Positions 15,106 through 22,831 of a DNA stretch of 57,296 nt are shown one piece after another. Within the stretch, counting starts at the first letter, position 1. Every line of letters starts with the position of its first letter. The position numbers were made by a program, and so were the translations under genes. The stretch is from the NCBI GenBank assembly GCA_903842345.1, contig CAIMLR010000024.1, positions 1-57,296 on the forward strand. Reading direction: 5' to 3'. Under the pieces are notes generated by a model. That model was not told where the DNA came from. It saw only the letters and a list, made by a program, of their open reading frames with translations, and made no database searches. The DNA comes from an uncultured Myxococcales bacterium (GTDB lineage: Bacteria > Myxococcota_A > UBA9042).

Positions 15106-17604
15106 ATGTCGCACGACCCATCCCGCCAGCAGCCCCTCTCCGATCGCGTCGCCCGCGTCTATGCCGGTTGGACCGGCAAACGGCCGTTCCTGACGCTCGC
15201 GATTTGGATCGCCGTCATTGCCGCGTGTGGCTGGTATGGCTCGGGCATTGAGATCCGCTCGCAGATGGAGGACCTGTTCCCGGACAACACGCCGGCGGTC
15301 CTCAACGCCCGCGAGGCGCGCAAGGTCCTCAAGTCGCCGTCGCAGATGCTCATCGTGTTTGGCAGCACGCAGCGCGCCGCCAACCGCAAGCTGGCAAACG
15401 ATTTCTGCAATGAAGTCAGCCAATGGCCAGAAGTGGCGACGGTTGAGTGCCGCCGCGACATCGAGTTTTTCCGCAAGAATGCCGCGCTGTTCCTGAGCGA
15501 GAAGGAGCTGCTGGACATCGAGCAGGACGTCCGCAAGCTGATCAAGGACGCGACCGAGAAGGACATGGCCGGCGATGAGCTGACGGCCGGGCTGGATGAG
15601 CCGGCGACGCCGACGGTCGCGGTTGCCGGTGCGCAGCCGCCGCCGGGCACGGCCAAGAAGAAGACGCGTGTGCCAACCGAGGATGATCTGAAGTCGCGGC
15701 TGGGCGGCGGCGACGTGCGCGAGTGGGTGGAATCGCCCAACGGCGACGCGCTCGGCATCAAGATCTTCCCGACTTTTCCGCCGCAGGATCTGGAGCGCGC
15801 CGGCAAGTTCCTCGACAAGGTCAACGCGACGTTCAAGCGCCTGAATGAACAGAAGTATGCGCCGGACATGGTGCACAGCATCACCGGCGACTACGCGGAG
15901 CTGCGTGAGGAAATCAGCCAGATCCAGAGCAATCTTGTGTACACGTCGCTGATCGCCCTGTTTGTGATCGCGCTGATTCAAATCAGCCACTTCCGGCGGT
16001 TTCGCTCGCTCATCCTGATGTCCGTGCCCCTGCTCGCGGGCACAGCGCTGACGCTCGCGTTCGCGCGCGGTGCGGTCGGCTACATGAACATGGTGACGGC
16101 GTTCATCTTCTCGATGCTGTTCGGAATGGGCAATGATTTCAACGTCTACACGCTCAGCCGGTACCTGGAAGAGCGCGCCGCGGGACGGGAACCGCAGGAG
16201 GCGGTGGAGCGGACGATGGCCGGGCTGTGGGGCGCGCTGGGCCAAGCGGCTGCGACGACGTCCGTGGCGTTCTTTGCGCTCGTCGTCCTTGAATTCCGCG
16301 GCTTCTCGCAATTCGGCCTCATCGCCGGCGTCGGCGTCGCGCTGTCACTTTTCGCCACGCTCGGCCTCTTTCCGCCGCTCATCATGGCGATGCACCGGAT
16401 TTGGCCGGACCCCGCGCCCAAAGCGGAGCACGTGGAAGGCGCCAAGTGGCTTGGTTGGTTTGCCCAACCGCGCGTCGCGCGCATCACGCTTGTGGGATTG
16501 GGCATCGCGACCGCGTTCTCGCTGTACAACGCCAGCGGCTTTGAGTTTGAAACGGACCTGCGCAAGCTGCGCACGGTCAACTCCACGCCCGCGCACGTCA
16601 AAGCGGCGCCGGACGTCGAGGCCAACTCGCGGTACCACCATTACGCCGACCAGAGCTCGGACACGCCGATCCTCGTCGTGACGGATTCCATGGCGGACGC
16701 GCGCGTGGTGCACGACCAGCTGCAGGCGCTGCAGGGCAAGGCCTCGCGGCTGAACAAGTTCCTGTCGATCCACACGTTCGTGCCGGACAATCAGGCGGAG
16801 AAACAGCCGACAATCGTCCGCATTCGCACGTTGATCGAGGCGAAGCTGGAGCTGCTGCACGGCGACGACAAGGTGGAAGCCGAGCGGGCGCTGAAGTGGC
16901 TCAAGGCGGAGCCGTACACACCGGAGCAATTGCCTGATTTCGTGCGCAAACGCTTCCTCGACCAGCACGAACAGCTCGGGCGCTTCATCCTGATTTGGGC
17001 CAACGGCAACCTCGCGGAGGCCAAGTCAGTGCAGGAAGTCATCGACCAAATCGGCACGTTCAAGGTTGGCAAGCGCGAGTACCACGGCACGGCGTCCTTC
17101 TTCATCCTCGCGGAAGCGGACCACATCGTGCGCAAGGAAGGGCCGTGGGCGGTGATTCTCGCGACAATCGCGACGTTCGCCGTCGTGCTCTGGTATTTCC
17201 GCTCGTGGTGGCTGCTGACCTACTCGTTCATCGCGCTGACCGCTTCGTTCATCATCTTCCTCGGTCTGGCGCGCGGTCTGGGCCTGGAGCTGAACCTGTT
17301 CTCCGTGACGACGCTGCCGGGCATCGTCGGCATCGGCATCGACGGCGTGACGCACATCCTGCATCGCTGGGACGAGGAGGGTGAGAACGCCAACGTCCAG
17401 AAAATCCTGCAGCAAATCGGCGGTGCGGCCTGGGTGGCGTTGCTGACGACGATGGTCGGCTTTGCCGCGCTGTTGTTCCAGCCCAACCGCGGGCTGCAGA
17501 CGATGGCGTGGATGGCAACCGTCGGCCTGCTTGTGTCCTGTCTGGTGTCCAACGTGCTGACCGGCGCCATGCTGACGGTGTTCCCGCCCAAGCGCCGCAA
17601 GTAG
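15106..17604 (+). CDS. RND superfamily transporter of the MMPL/hopanoid-exporter type
   Basis: The 832-residue protein has the duplicated RND layout. A first membrane helix lies at about 28-46, followed by a large periplasmic loop with a predicted coiled stretch around 130-180. A helix cluster spans about 276-430, with the RND-typical GMGNDFNVY segment at its centre. A second half starts with a helix at about 462, followed by a loop and then a final cluster at about 679-825 with PGIVGIGIDGVTHI. This matches MMPL/HpnN-like exporters, which move lipids or hydrophobic compounds out of the inner membrane using the proton gradient. No periplasmic adaptor or outer-membrane channel gene is adjacent. 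The ATG at 15106 lacks a clear Shine-Dalgarno. The gene ends 9 bases before a convergent gene. Confidence 0.93.
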   Translation: MSHDPSRQQPLSDRVARVYAGWTGKRPFLTLAIWIAVIAACGWYGSGIEIRSQMEDLFPDNTPAVLNAREARKVLKSPSQMLIVFGSTQRAANRKLANDFCNEVSQWPEVATVECRRDIEFFRKNAALFLSEKELLDIEQDVRKLIKDATEKDMAGDELTAGLDEPATPTVAVAGAQPPPGTAKKKTRVPTEDDLKSRLGGGDVREWVESPNGDALGIKIFPTFPPQDLERAGKFLDKVNATFKRLNEQKYAPDMVHSITGDYAELREEISQIQSNLVYTSLIALFVIALIQISHFRRFRSLILMSVPLLAGTALTLAFARGAVGYMNMVTAFIFSMLFGMGNDFNVYTLSRYLEERAAGREPQEAVERTMAGLWGALGQAAATTSVAFFALVVLEFRGFSQFGLIAGVGVALSLFATLGLFPPLIMAMHRIWPDPAPKAEHVEGAKWLGWFAQPRVARITLVGLGIATAFSLYNASGFEFETDLRKLRTVNSTPAHVKAAPDVEANSRYHHYADQSSDTPILVVTDSMADARVVHDQLQALQGKASRLNKFLSIHTFVPDNQAEKQPTIVRIRTLIEAKLELLHGDDKVEAERALKWLKAEPYTPEQLPDFVRKRFLDQHEQLGRFILIWANGNLAEAKSVQEVIDQIGTFKVGKREYHGTASFFILAEADHIVRKEGPWAVILATIATFAVVLWYFRSWWLLTYSFIALTASFIIFLGLARGLGLELNLFSVTTLPGIVGIGIDGVTHILHRWDEEGENANVQKILQQIGGAAWVALLTTMVGFAALLFQPNRGLQTMAWMATVGLLVSCLVSNVLTGAMLTVFPPKRRK

Positions 17605-17613
17605 CGCCGTCCG

Positions 17614-19245
17614 TCACCGCCGAGGCGCGAGACCCGCGGCGGCATCGGCTTCAATGACATACAGCGTCAGCCAGGTCGGGCGCGGCAGGCCCGCGGGCGT
17701 GTGCGCCTCCCACGCGTGCATCCACGTCCCCAGCAGCGGCCCCACGTGCGCCCAAGCGGGACTCGCACGCAGCGGCATCTCCGACCACGCCAGCCGCAGG
17801 TGCGTCCCTACCGGCGGCGCCGGTTCGGCAAACGCGTCCGGCGTGAGCAGCAGCCACTGCGTCCAGTCCGCCGGCAGCGGATCGCGCCCTTCCACGCGCA
17901 GCTCAAATGGCCGCTGCTGCAGGAACGGCGTGTCGATAAACGGCTGCGGGCCGCGAATCAGCACGTGCTGAACGGTCGTCGCTTGGTCCATGTGCCGAAA
18001 GAACGCGTGATGCGGCCGCCAGCCCAGCGGATAGACCGCGAACAACGCCATCAGCAGAAAATTCCAGACGAGAAGCGGCCGCAGCCACCGCGGCCAGGTC
18101 GCGAGGGCGGCCAGCGGCAGGGCCTCGGCGAAGATCCAGGGCAGGAAAAACGCCAGCGGAAACAGGAAGCGCTCCTCCTTGTGGCCGACGAGGCTGTGCA
18201 GGACGACAAACGCCAGCGTTCCCCACGTCAGCGCGCTGCGCGGCCGCAGCCACCACACGCGCGCGAGCAGGACCATGCACAGCGCGACGATGGGGCCAAA
18301 CAGGTTGGCCGGCAGCAGCCAGAGGTAGGCGGGCAGCGGCTCGACGCCGAAGGTGCTCGCCACGCCCAGCACGATGTTCTGCCGCACGTAATTCAACGGC
18401 GGAAAGCACCAGACGCCGTAGCCCACGCGGTCCGCGAGCGCGCCAATCGCCAAAGCCACGACGCCGCCCGCGAGAAAACCCAGAACCGCGCGCACGGACG
18501 GGCGGCGATGCCACAGCCACCACAGCGTGGTGCCGAGGAAGAGAAACGCCATCTGGAACCGGCATTCAAAGGCCAGACCCGCCAGCAGACCGGCAAGCAG
18601 CGTCCAACGGAGCCGCCGGTGGCGCGGATGCGGATCGGCCAGACCCAACGCCAGCAGGGAAAGCAGGGTCAGCGACGCCGCCGCAGTTTCCGACGACGTG
18701 CGCGCCAGCAGGTAGGGAAGAAAGCCGATGGCGAGGCTCGCCTGAACAAGACGCAGGCGGCCCTGCGGCGAGGTCTGGAGGGCCACCAAGCGGGCCAGCA
18801 GCGCGATGTACGCGAGCCAGGCAAAGAGCGCGGTCACAACGCGCAGGGCGGTCAGGAGCGCGAAAGCGTCGCGCACACCAAACGCCGCCAGCCCCCGCAT
18901 CAGCCCGGCGTACGCCAGGGGCTGCAACCACGGCCGCATCTGCGCGGCGAACTCCCACGGCAGCGCATCCGCGGGGGTCCAACCGAGGAGATGCGACGCG
19001 AACTCGACCACCTGGAAATGCTCGTCCGGATGGAAGAAGGTCTCGCTCCGCCACGCCGTGACGAGCACAACGAGGAGATGGAGCAGCACCAGCACCCGCA
19101 GGCGCCGTTCGCGCCAAATCGGCAGGTCAGACAGCGCGAAGCGACCGTTGATGTGGGAAGGAGCGTCAGTCACGTCTGCAGCCTGGTCCACGCGCGCGTG
19201 TGTGTGGAAGGGGTCACGGCAGGCATCTGCGACCGGAGTCGACAC
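17614..19245 (-). CDS. GT22-type (ALG9/PIG-B-like) membrane mannosyltransferase
   Basis: The 543-residue protein has many hydrophobic helices. Two hallmark segments identify the family: HPDEHFQVVEFA near the first lumenal/periplasmic loop (compare HPDEYWQ in eukaryotic PIG-B/ALG12) and GHKEERFLFP further on (compare HKEWRF). The acidic pair after HP is the expected catalytic region. Family members use polyprenyl-phosphate sugars and add mannose to lipid-linked glycans on the outer face of the membrane. In bacteria the acceptor is usually unknown. A guanylyltransferase able to make GDP-mannose is encoded at 32766-33704, although not adjacent. The start is the only in-frame ATG before the first helix, and the 50-residue hydrophilic leader is somewhat long. 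Confidence 0.88.
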   Translation of the reverse strand: MSTPVADACRDPFHTHARVDQAADVTDAPSHINGRFALSDLPIWRERRLRVLVLLHLLVVLVTAWRSETFFHPDEHFQVVEFASHLLGWTPADALPWEFAAQMRPWLQPLAYAGLMRGLAAFGVRDAFALLTALRVVTALFAWLAYIALLARLVALQTSPQGRLRLVQASLAIGFLPYLLARTSSETAAASLTLLSLLALGLADPHPRHRRLRWTLLAGLLAGLAFECRFQMAFLFLGTTLWWLWHRRPSVRAVLGFLAGGVVALAIGALADRVGYGVWCFPPLNYVRQNIVLGVASTFGVEPLPAYLWLLPANLFGPIVALCMVLLARVWWLRPRSALTWGTLAFVVLHSLVGHKEERFLFPLAFFLPWIFAEALPLAALATWPRWLRPLLVWNFLLMALFAVYPLGWRPHHAFFRHMDQATTVQHVLIRGPQPFIDTPFLQQRPFELRVEGRDPLPADWTQWLLLTPDAFAEPAPPVGTHLRLAWSEMPLRASPAWAHVGPLLGTWMHAWEAHTPAGLPRPTWLTLYVIEADAAAGLAPRR

Positions 19246-19315
19246 GCGGCAGTGTCGAACGCAGGGGGCGGCGTGTCAAATCGCGGGATGGTGTGACGGG
19301 GACGCCCGGACGTCG

Positions 19316-19480
19316 CCTGCGCAGCGCGAAACGCGGGCGCCGCGGCCTCCCGCTCACCGCCACTCGGCGTTCCCTGCGCAGCGCGAAGTGCGGGCGCCGC
19401 GACCACTCGCCAACCGCCGCCTCGGGGTTCCCTGCATGGCGCGAAACGCCGCCGCTGCGGCAGCTCCGCGCCCCAGCGGT
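19316..19480. repeat. Three tandem copies of an approximately 57-bp repeat
   Basis: Copies begin with CCTGC at 19316, 19373 and 19431, and share CCTGC-(gcag/atgg)-CGCGAA plus a GGGCGCCGCG core; the third is more diverged. The array lies in the non-coding stretch between the GT22 gene and the tRNA unit (19246-19702), where no convincing gene is seen. A further perfect 8-bp hairpin (AAACCCGC/GCGGGTTT) lies at 19572-19590. Confidence 0.6.
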
Positions 19481-19633
19481 CGCACCCACGGTCCGGCCGC
19501 TTCGCATCGCCAAGCCCCCCGGATCCAACCCGCGACCGGCAAGCGCACCGGCGGCGAATACTTGGAGCCGCAAACCCGCGGAGCGGGTTTAGGTGCGCGC
19601 GCCAGCCACCGCGGCGGCCAGCGGCCGCTCGCG

Positions 19634-19677
19634 CAAAAACAACACAGCCGCGGGTTCCCGAAGGATCCACGCGGCTG
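19634..19677 (-). terminator. Rho-independent terminator of the tRNA unit
   Basis: On the minus strand, 26 bases past the tRNA-Asp, CAGCCGCG pairs with CGCGGCTG around a partly paired inner stem capped by TTCG, followed by TGTTGTTTTTG. The stable tetraloop and T-run make a convincing terminator. Confidence 0.8.
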
Positions 19678-19702
19678 CTGCGTCTCACTGAACTTGCTTA
19701 TC

Positions 19703-19779
19703 TGGCGGAGCGGACGGGACTTGAACCCGCGACCTCTGGCTTGACAGGCCAGCGTTCTAACCAACTGAACTACCACTCC
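19703..19779 (-). tRNA. tRNA-Asp (GTC)
   Basis: A 77-nt cloverleaf can be folded by eye: acceptor GGAGTGG/CCGCTCC with one G-T pair, anticodon stem CTGGC/GCCAG around CTGTCAA (anticodon GTC), and T-arm CGGGTTCAAGTCCCG. The 3' CCA is encoded. It lies 36 bases after tRNA-Val in the same unit. Confidence 0.97.
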
Positions 19780-19815
19780 ATCTCTAGACACTTTCACACG
19801 TCACAGTTCCTGCGG

Positions 19816-19887
19816 TGGGCGAAGCAGGGATTGAACCTGCGACCAACGGCGTGTAAAGCCGCCGCTCTACCCCTGAGCTATCCGCCC
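19816..19887 (-). tRNA. tRNA-Val (TAC)
   Basis: A 72-nt cloverleaf: acceptor GGGCGGA/TTCGCCC, anticodon stem GCGGC/GCCGT around TTTACAC (anticodon TAC), and T-arm GCAGGTTCAATCCCTGC. Unlike the neighbouring tRNA-Asp, the 3' CCA is not encoded (discriminator A is followed by CCG), so a CCA-adding enzyme is required. Confidence 0.96.
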
Positions 19888-19991
19888 AAGAACCGCGCAT
19901 TTTTGCCCTGAAGGGCGGATGCGACGTTTGCGGTAAACCGTGACTACAAACGTCCGCGCGGGTCGTTTGGCTGCTCTCGCAGCGGGGGCGC

Positions 19992-20020
19992 ATCGTAAGC
20001 CCGTTTGGCCACCGTGTCAA
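19992..20020 (-). promoter_or_regulatory. Sigma-70 promoter of the tRNA-Val/tRNA-Asp unit
   Basis: A perfect -35 TTGACA and a -10 TACGAT are separated by exactly 17 bases on the minus strand. The predicted start leaves a 5' leader of about 100 bases that must be removed from the tRNA-Val precursor. Confidence 0.8.
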
Positions 20021-20080
20021 GCGCGCTGTGCGATCTTTCCGTGCACAGGGCGCGGACGATTCGCACGACGCGCCTGAGGC

Positions 20081-20127
20081 AAAAACACCAACGGCGGTCA
20101 CCCAGTTTCCCGAGTGACCGCCGTTGG
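20081..20127 (-). terminator. Rho-independent terminator of the small Cys-rich lipoprotein gene
   Basis: A perfect 14-bp stem (CCAACGGCGGTCAC with GTGACCGCCGTTGG) around a 12-base loop is followed on the minus strand by TGTTTTTG. It begins 31 bases past the stop of the gene at 20158-21309 and insulates it from the tRNA promoter. Confidence 0.9.
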
Positions 20128-20157
20128 AGCGTTGCTAGCTAAGCGCTAGAGGGTGCC

Positions 20158-21309
20158 TTACGGCGCCTTCGGAGCGGTGAAGCCGGTCACGATGCCACCG
20201 AGCGTGTCGATGTCGAGGGCCAGGGACTTGGCGTCCTTGATGCCATCGCCGTCGCTGTCGACGTCGCTCTTGATGAGCGTCGGGAGCAGCTTCTTGACGG
20301 CATCCTTGCCACCGAACTGCGCGAGCATGTCGGCCGGGAGGCCGTCGATCGCGTTGTTCAGGTCGGTTTCCGTGATGTAACCGCAGAGGCGGCCACCGGT
20401 CGTGCTGACCCAGCTGTTGGCGTCGGCGGTCGTGCCCGAGAAGTCAACGGCCGAGATGGTCAGCGCGAGGCTGATGGACGAGATGTTCAGGTTCAGGAAG
20501 AACTTGTCCGACTTCGCTTCCAGCTGGCCAGCCTTGATCGTGGCCGCGTTGAACGCGACGAGCGACTTGCCCGTGGCGGGGTCATAGGATTCTTTCTTCA
20601 CGGTGTACTTGCCACCGGCGGTCGTCGCGTCATGCGCCGTGTCGGTCGGGTCCACATCGCCAATCAGCACGTTGAACGTGAACGCGGTGCCGTCGGTCTT
20701 GTAGGTCTTCGGCTCGAACATCAGAACGACCGAGCCTTTCTTGACCGCGTCCTGGAGGTTCGTGCCGATGAGGCTCGAAGCGCCAGCAAGCGCGTTGTCC
20801 GGCGTACCGTCGCCGTTCATGTCGCACGCCTTGGTCTTGTCGGTGATGGCGAGCTTGATGACCTTCTGGATCTTGCCGTCATCGCCAACGCCCCACTTGG
20901 TCGGGAGGGCCGCGGTGTCCTTGCACGCACCCGGCACAGCGCCGGTCTCGTCGCAGTACTGAGTCGCGGTGCACGCGCCGAGGCACGGGACGTAGCACTT
21001 GTTGGTGCCCTTCGCGTCGCACTTCTCGCCAGTCTTGCACGCGCCGCCACACGGCAGGGCAACGCACTTGTCGGTGGCCTTGTCGCAGGTCTCGCCGGTC
21101 TTGCAGGCGCCGCCGCAAGCAACTTTGGCAACGTCCGGACCGGTGTCCGTCGTCGTGGTGGCATCGCCAGCGATCGTCGTGTCGTCGGTGCCGCTGGTGG
21201 TGTCGGTGGTGTTGTCGGTGGTGGCAGCAGCCGTCGTGCCGCAAGCCGCCAAGCCGAAGGTGGCGAACGCGGCAATGGCCACGAGGGCCGGGTTCATAAA
21301 GCGATTCAT
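20158..21309 (-). CDS. Cys-rich lipoprotein with C-terminal DxDxDG motif (383 aa)
   Basis: The ATG at 21309 is preceded by GGGGAG seven bases upstream. The signal peptide ends FGLAAC, with lipidated Cys23 followed by Gly, then a Thr/Asp-rich linker. Three short cysteine modules follow (two ACGGACKTGE-type, one CLGACTATQYC). The rest is a beta-rich region of about 250 residues without a recognised domain (TDKTKACDMNGDGTPDNA..., LNLNISSISLALTISAVDFSG). A calcium-loop-like DVDSDGDGIKD lies near the C-terminus, and a DMNGDGTPD copy earlier. The gene is a self-contained unit with its own promoter, 5' hairpin and strong terminator, which suggests high or tightly set expression. The function is not recognised; an outer-surface protein is inferred. 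Confidence 0.9.
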   Translation of the reverse strand: MNRFMNPALVAIAAFATFGLAACGTTAAATTDNTTDTTSGTDDTTIAGDATTTTDTGPDVAKVACGGACKTGETCDKATDKCVALPCGGACKTGEKCDAKGTNKCYVPCLGACTATQYCDETGAVPGACKDTAALPTKWGVGDDGKIQKVIKLAITDKTKACDMNGDGTPDNALAGASSLIGTNLQDAVKKGSVVLMFEPKTYKTDGTAFTFNVLIGDVDPTDTAHDATTAGGKYTVKKESYDPATGKSLVAFNAATIKAGQLEAKSDKFFLNLNISSISLALTISAVDFSGTTADANSWVSTTGGRLCGYITETDLNNAIDGLPADMLAQFGGKDAVKKLLPTLIKSDVDSDGDGIKDAKSLALDIDTLGGIVTGFTAPKAP

Positions 21310-21459
21310 ATAAGGACTCCCCATAGTCGTGGCCGGGTTTGGCCTATTCATCCCCGCGCTGTTCCTGGCCGACTTGGCTTCAGTTCCGCGCGGTTTGATC
21401 GCCATCGTTCTTGGCGGGATCACACACACACTTGATGCGCGGATCCACACCCGCGCAAG

Positions 21460-21487
21460 TTGGCGAAAGGTCTAAGCCTCTCGCCAA
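21460..21487 (-). other. Hairpin at the extreme 5' end of the lipoprotein mRNA
   Basis: TTGGCGA and TCGCCAA, plus an inner AGG/CCT and a G-T pair, form an 11-bp stem with a six-base loop. It starts within one or two bases of the transcription start predicted from the promoter at 21495-21523. Hairpins in this position commonly protect mRNA from 5'-end-dependent decay. No T-run follows, so a terminator is unlikely. Confidence 0.6.
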
Positions 21488-21494
21488 GCCCAAT

Positions 21495-21523
21495 ACAGTA
21501 CCGATCGCGCCAGCCGGTGTCAA
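21495..21523 (-). promoter_or_regulatory. Sigma-70 promoter of the Cys-rich lipoprotein gene
   Basis: A perfect TTGACA and TACTGT are separated by 17 bases on the minus strand, starting only 4 bases beyond the moeA stop codon. The leader to the ATG at 21309 is about 180 bases, unusually long. Confidence 0.7.
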
Positions 21524-21526
21524 TAA

Positions 21527-22771
21527 TTACGGTCGTGGCGAGGCGAACAGCATCACGGGGGTCCCCGCGGGCACCGGCGGCGCGTGGGCAGGGCGATAGG
21601 CGAGCCATTCCGCGGCGGAAAACCGCGTCAGGTCAGCGGAACTGCCCAACATTCGGACGTTGGCGCGGGTCTCGCCGTCCTGTTGCAGGAGCACCGCGGG
21701 CAGGATCTCAGCGCGCGGTCCCGTCCCCGGCAAGGGCGTGGCACTGGGCACGATGAGGCGCTGCCAATCGGCGGGCGCGCCCTGCAGCGCAAGCAGCGCC
21801 GGCAGCACGAACAACGCACAGCAAACGTAGGAGGAGACTGGATTGCCGGGCAGGCCGAACGCGTACTGGATGCGCCCTTCGTGCCGGCGCGTGGCAAAAA
21901 GCAGTGGCTTGCCCGGCTTGATCGCGATCTTGTGAAAATGCAAAGTTGCGCCAAGTTCCTGGAGGACCGGCGGCACCAGATCGTAGTCGCCGGCGGAAAC
22001 GCCGCCGGAAGTCACCAGGACGTCCGCGTCCTGCCAGGCACGGGCGATCGCCGCGGTCAACGCCGCGCGGTCATCCGCGGCGACCGCGTGCTGGCGCACG
22101 GACGCGCCAGCGGTCAACATCAACCCGGTCAACGCGTGGCGGTTGGCGTCGCGGACCTGCCCAAGGCGCGGCGTCGTGGCCACGGGCACAATCTCATTGC
22201 CCGTTGGCAGCATCGCCACGCGCGGCCGCTGGGCCACGTGCACGCGGGCGTGGCCGTACGTCGCCAGGACGCCCACGCGCGCGCCGGAGAGCCGCAAGCC
22301 CGGCGCCAGCACCGCGTCGCCCTCTCGCACTTCGCAGCCCTTGCGGCTGATGTTCTGCTCCACGCGCGCCGGATCCAGCAGCCGGTAAACGTCGCCCTCC
22401 AGGCGCTCAATACGCTCCACGGGCACGACCGCGTCGGCACCCGCTGGCACAACCCCGCCGGTCATCACCCGCACGCATTCGCCGGCTTGCACCTGGCCGA
22501 CAAACGGCGATCCCGCCGCACTTTCACCGACTTGCTGAAGGAGCGCGCCCGCCGCCCCATCTGCCGATCGCAGCGCAATGCCGTCCATGGCCGACCGGTC
22601 AAACGCGGGCACGTCGGCATCCGCGCGGATCGCCTCCGCCAGCACGCGCTGGTGCGCGTCCTCCAGCGCGACGATCTCCGCCGGCAGCGGCGCGATGGCC
22701 GCCAGCACCCGCGCGAGCGCGTCCTCGATCGCCAGAAGTGCGGTGGACGGCGTGTCGGTCGGAGAAAGCAT
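21527..22771 (-). CDS. moeA: Molybdopterin molybdenumtransferase MoeA
   Basis: The 414-residue product has typical MoeA length and layout. The segment VPAFDRSAMDGIAL near residues 54-67 and the central TSGGVSAGDYD with PTGNEIVP upstream are family signatures. MoeA inserts molybdate into adenylylated molybdopterin in the last step of molybdenum cofactor synthesis. No other Moco gene is adjacent, so its partners (MogA, MoaA-E) must lie elsewhere. It follows the asparagine synthetase gene by 60 bases on the same strand and may be cotranscribed. No strong Shine-Dalgarno is seen. Confidence 0.96.
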   Translation of the reverse strand: MLSPTDTPSTALLAIEDALARVLAAIAPLPAEIVALEDAHQRVLAEAIRADADVPAFDRSAMDGIALRSADGAAGALLQQVGESAAGSPFVGQVQAGECVRVMTGGVVPAGADAVVPVERIERLEGDVYRLLDPARVEQNISRKGCEVREGDAVLAPGLRLSGARVGVLATYGHARVHVAQRPRVAMLPTGNEIVPVATTPRLGQVRDANRHALTGLMLTAGASVRQHAVAADDRAALTAAIARAWQDADVLVTSGGVSAGDYDLVPPVLQELGATLHFHKIAIKPGKPLLFATRRHEGRIQYAFGLPGNPVSSYVCCALFVLPALLALQGAPADWQRLIVPSATPLPGTGPRAEILPAVLLQQDGETRANVRMLGSSADLTRFSAAEWLAYRPAHAPPVPAGTPVMLFASPRP

Positions 22772-22831
22772 GGTGTGGACTCGCGGCCGCAGCCGATGCG
22801 CTGGGGAATGCAGGGCAAGGCGCCCGTGGGT

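Noticed and set aside
19600-20200. tRNA cluster as an integration site for a genomic island
   Set aside because: No integrase, no direct repeat of a tRNA 3' end and no island-like cargo were found around it.
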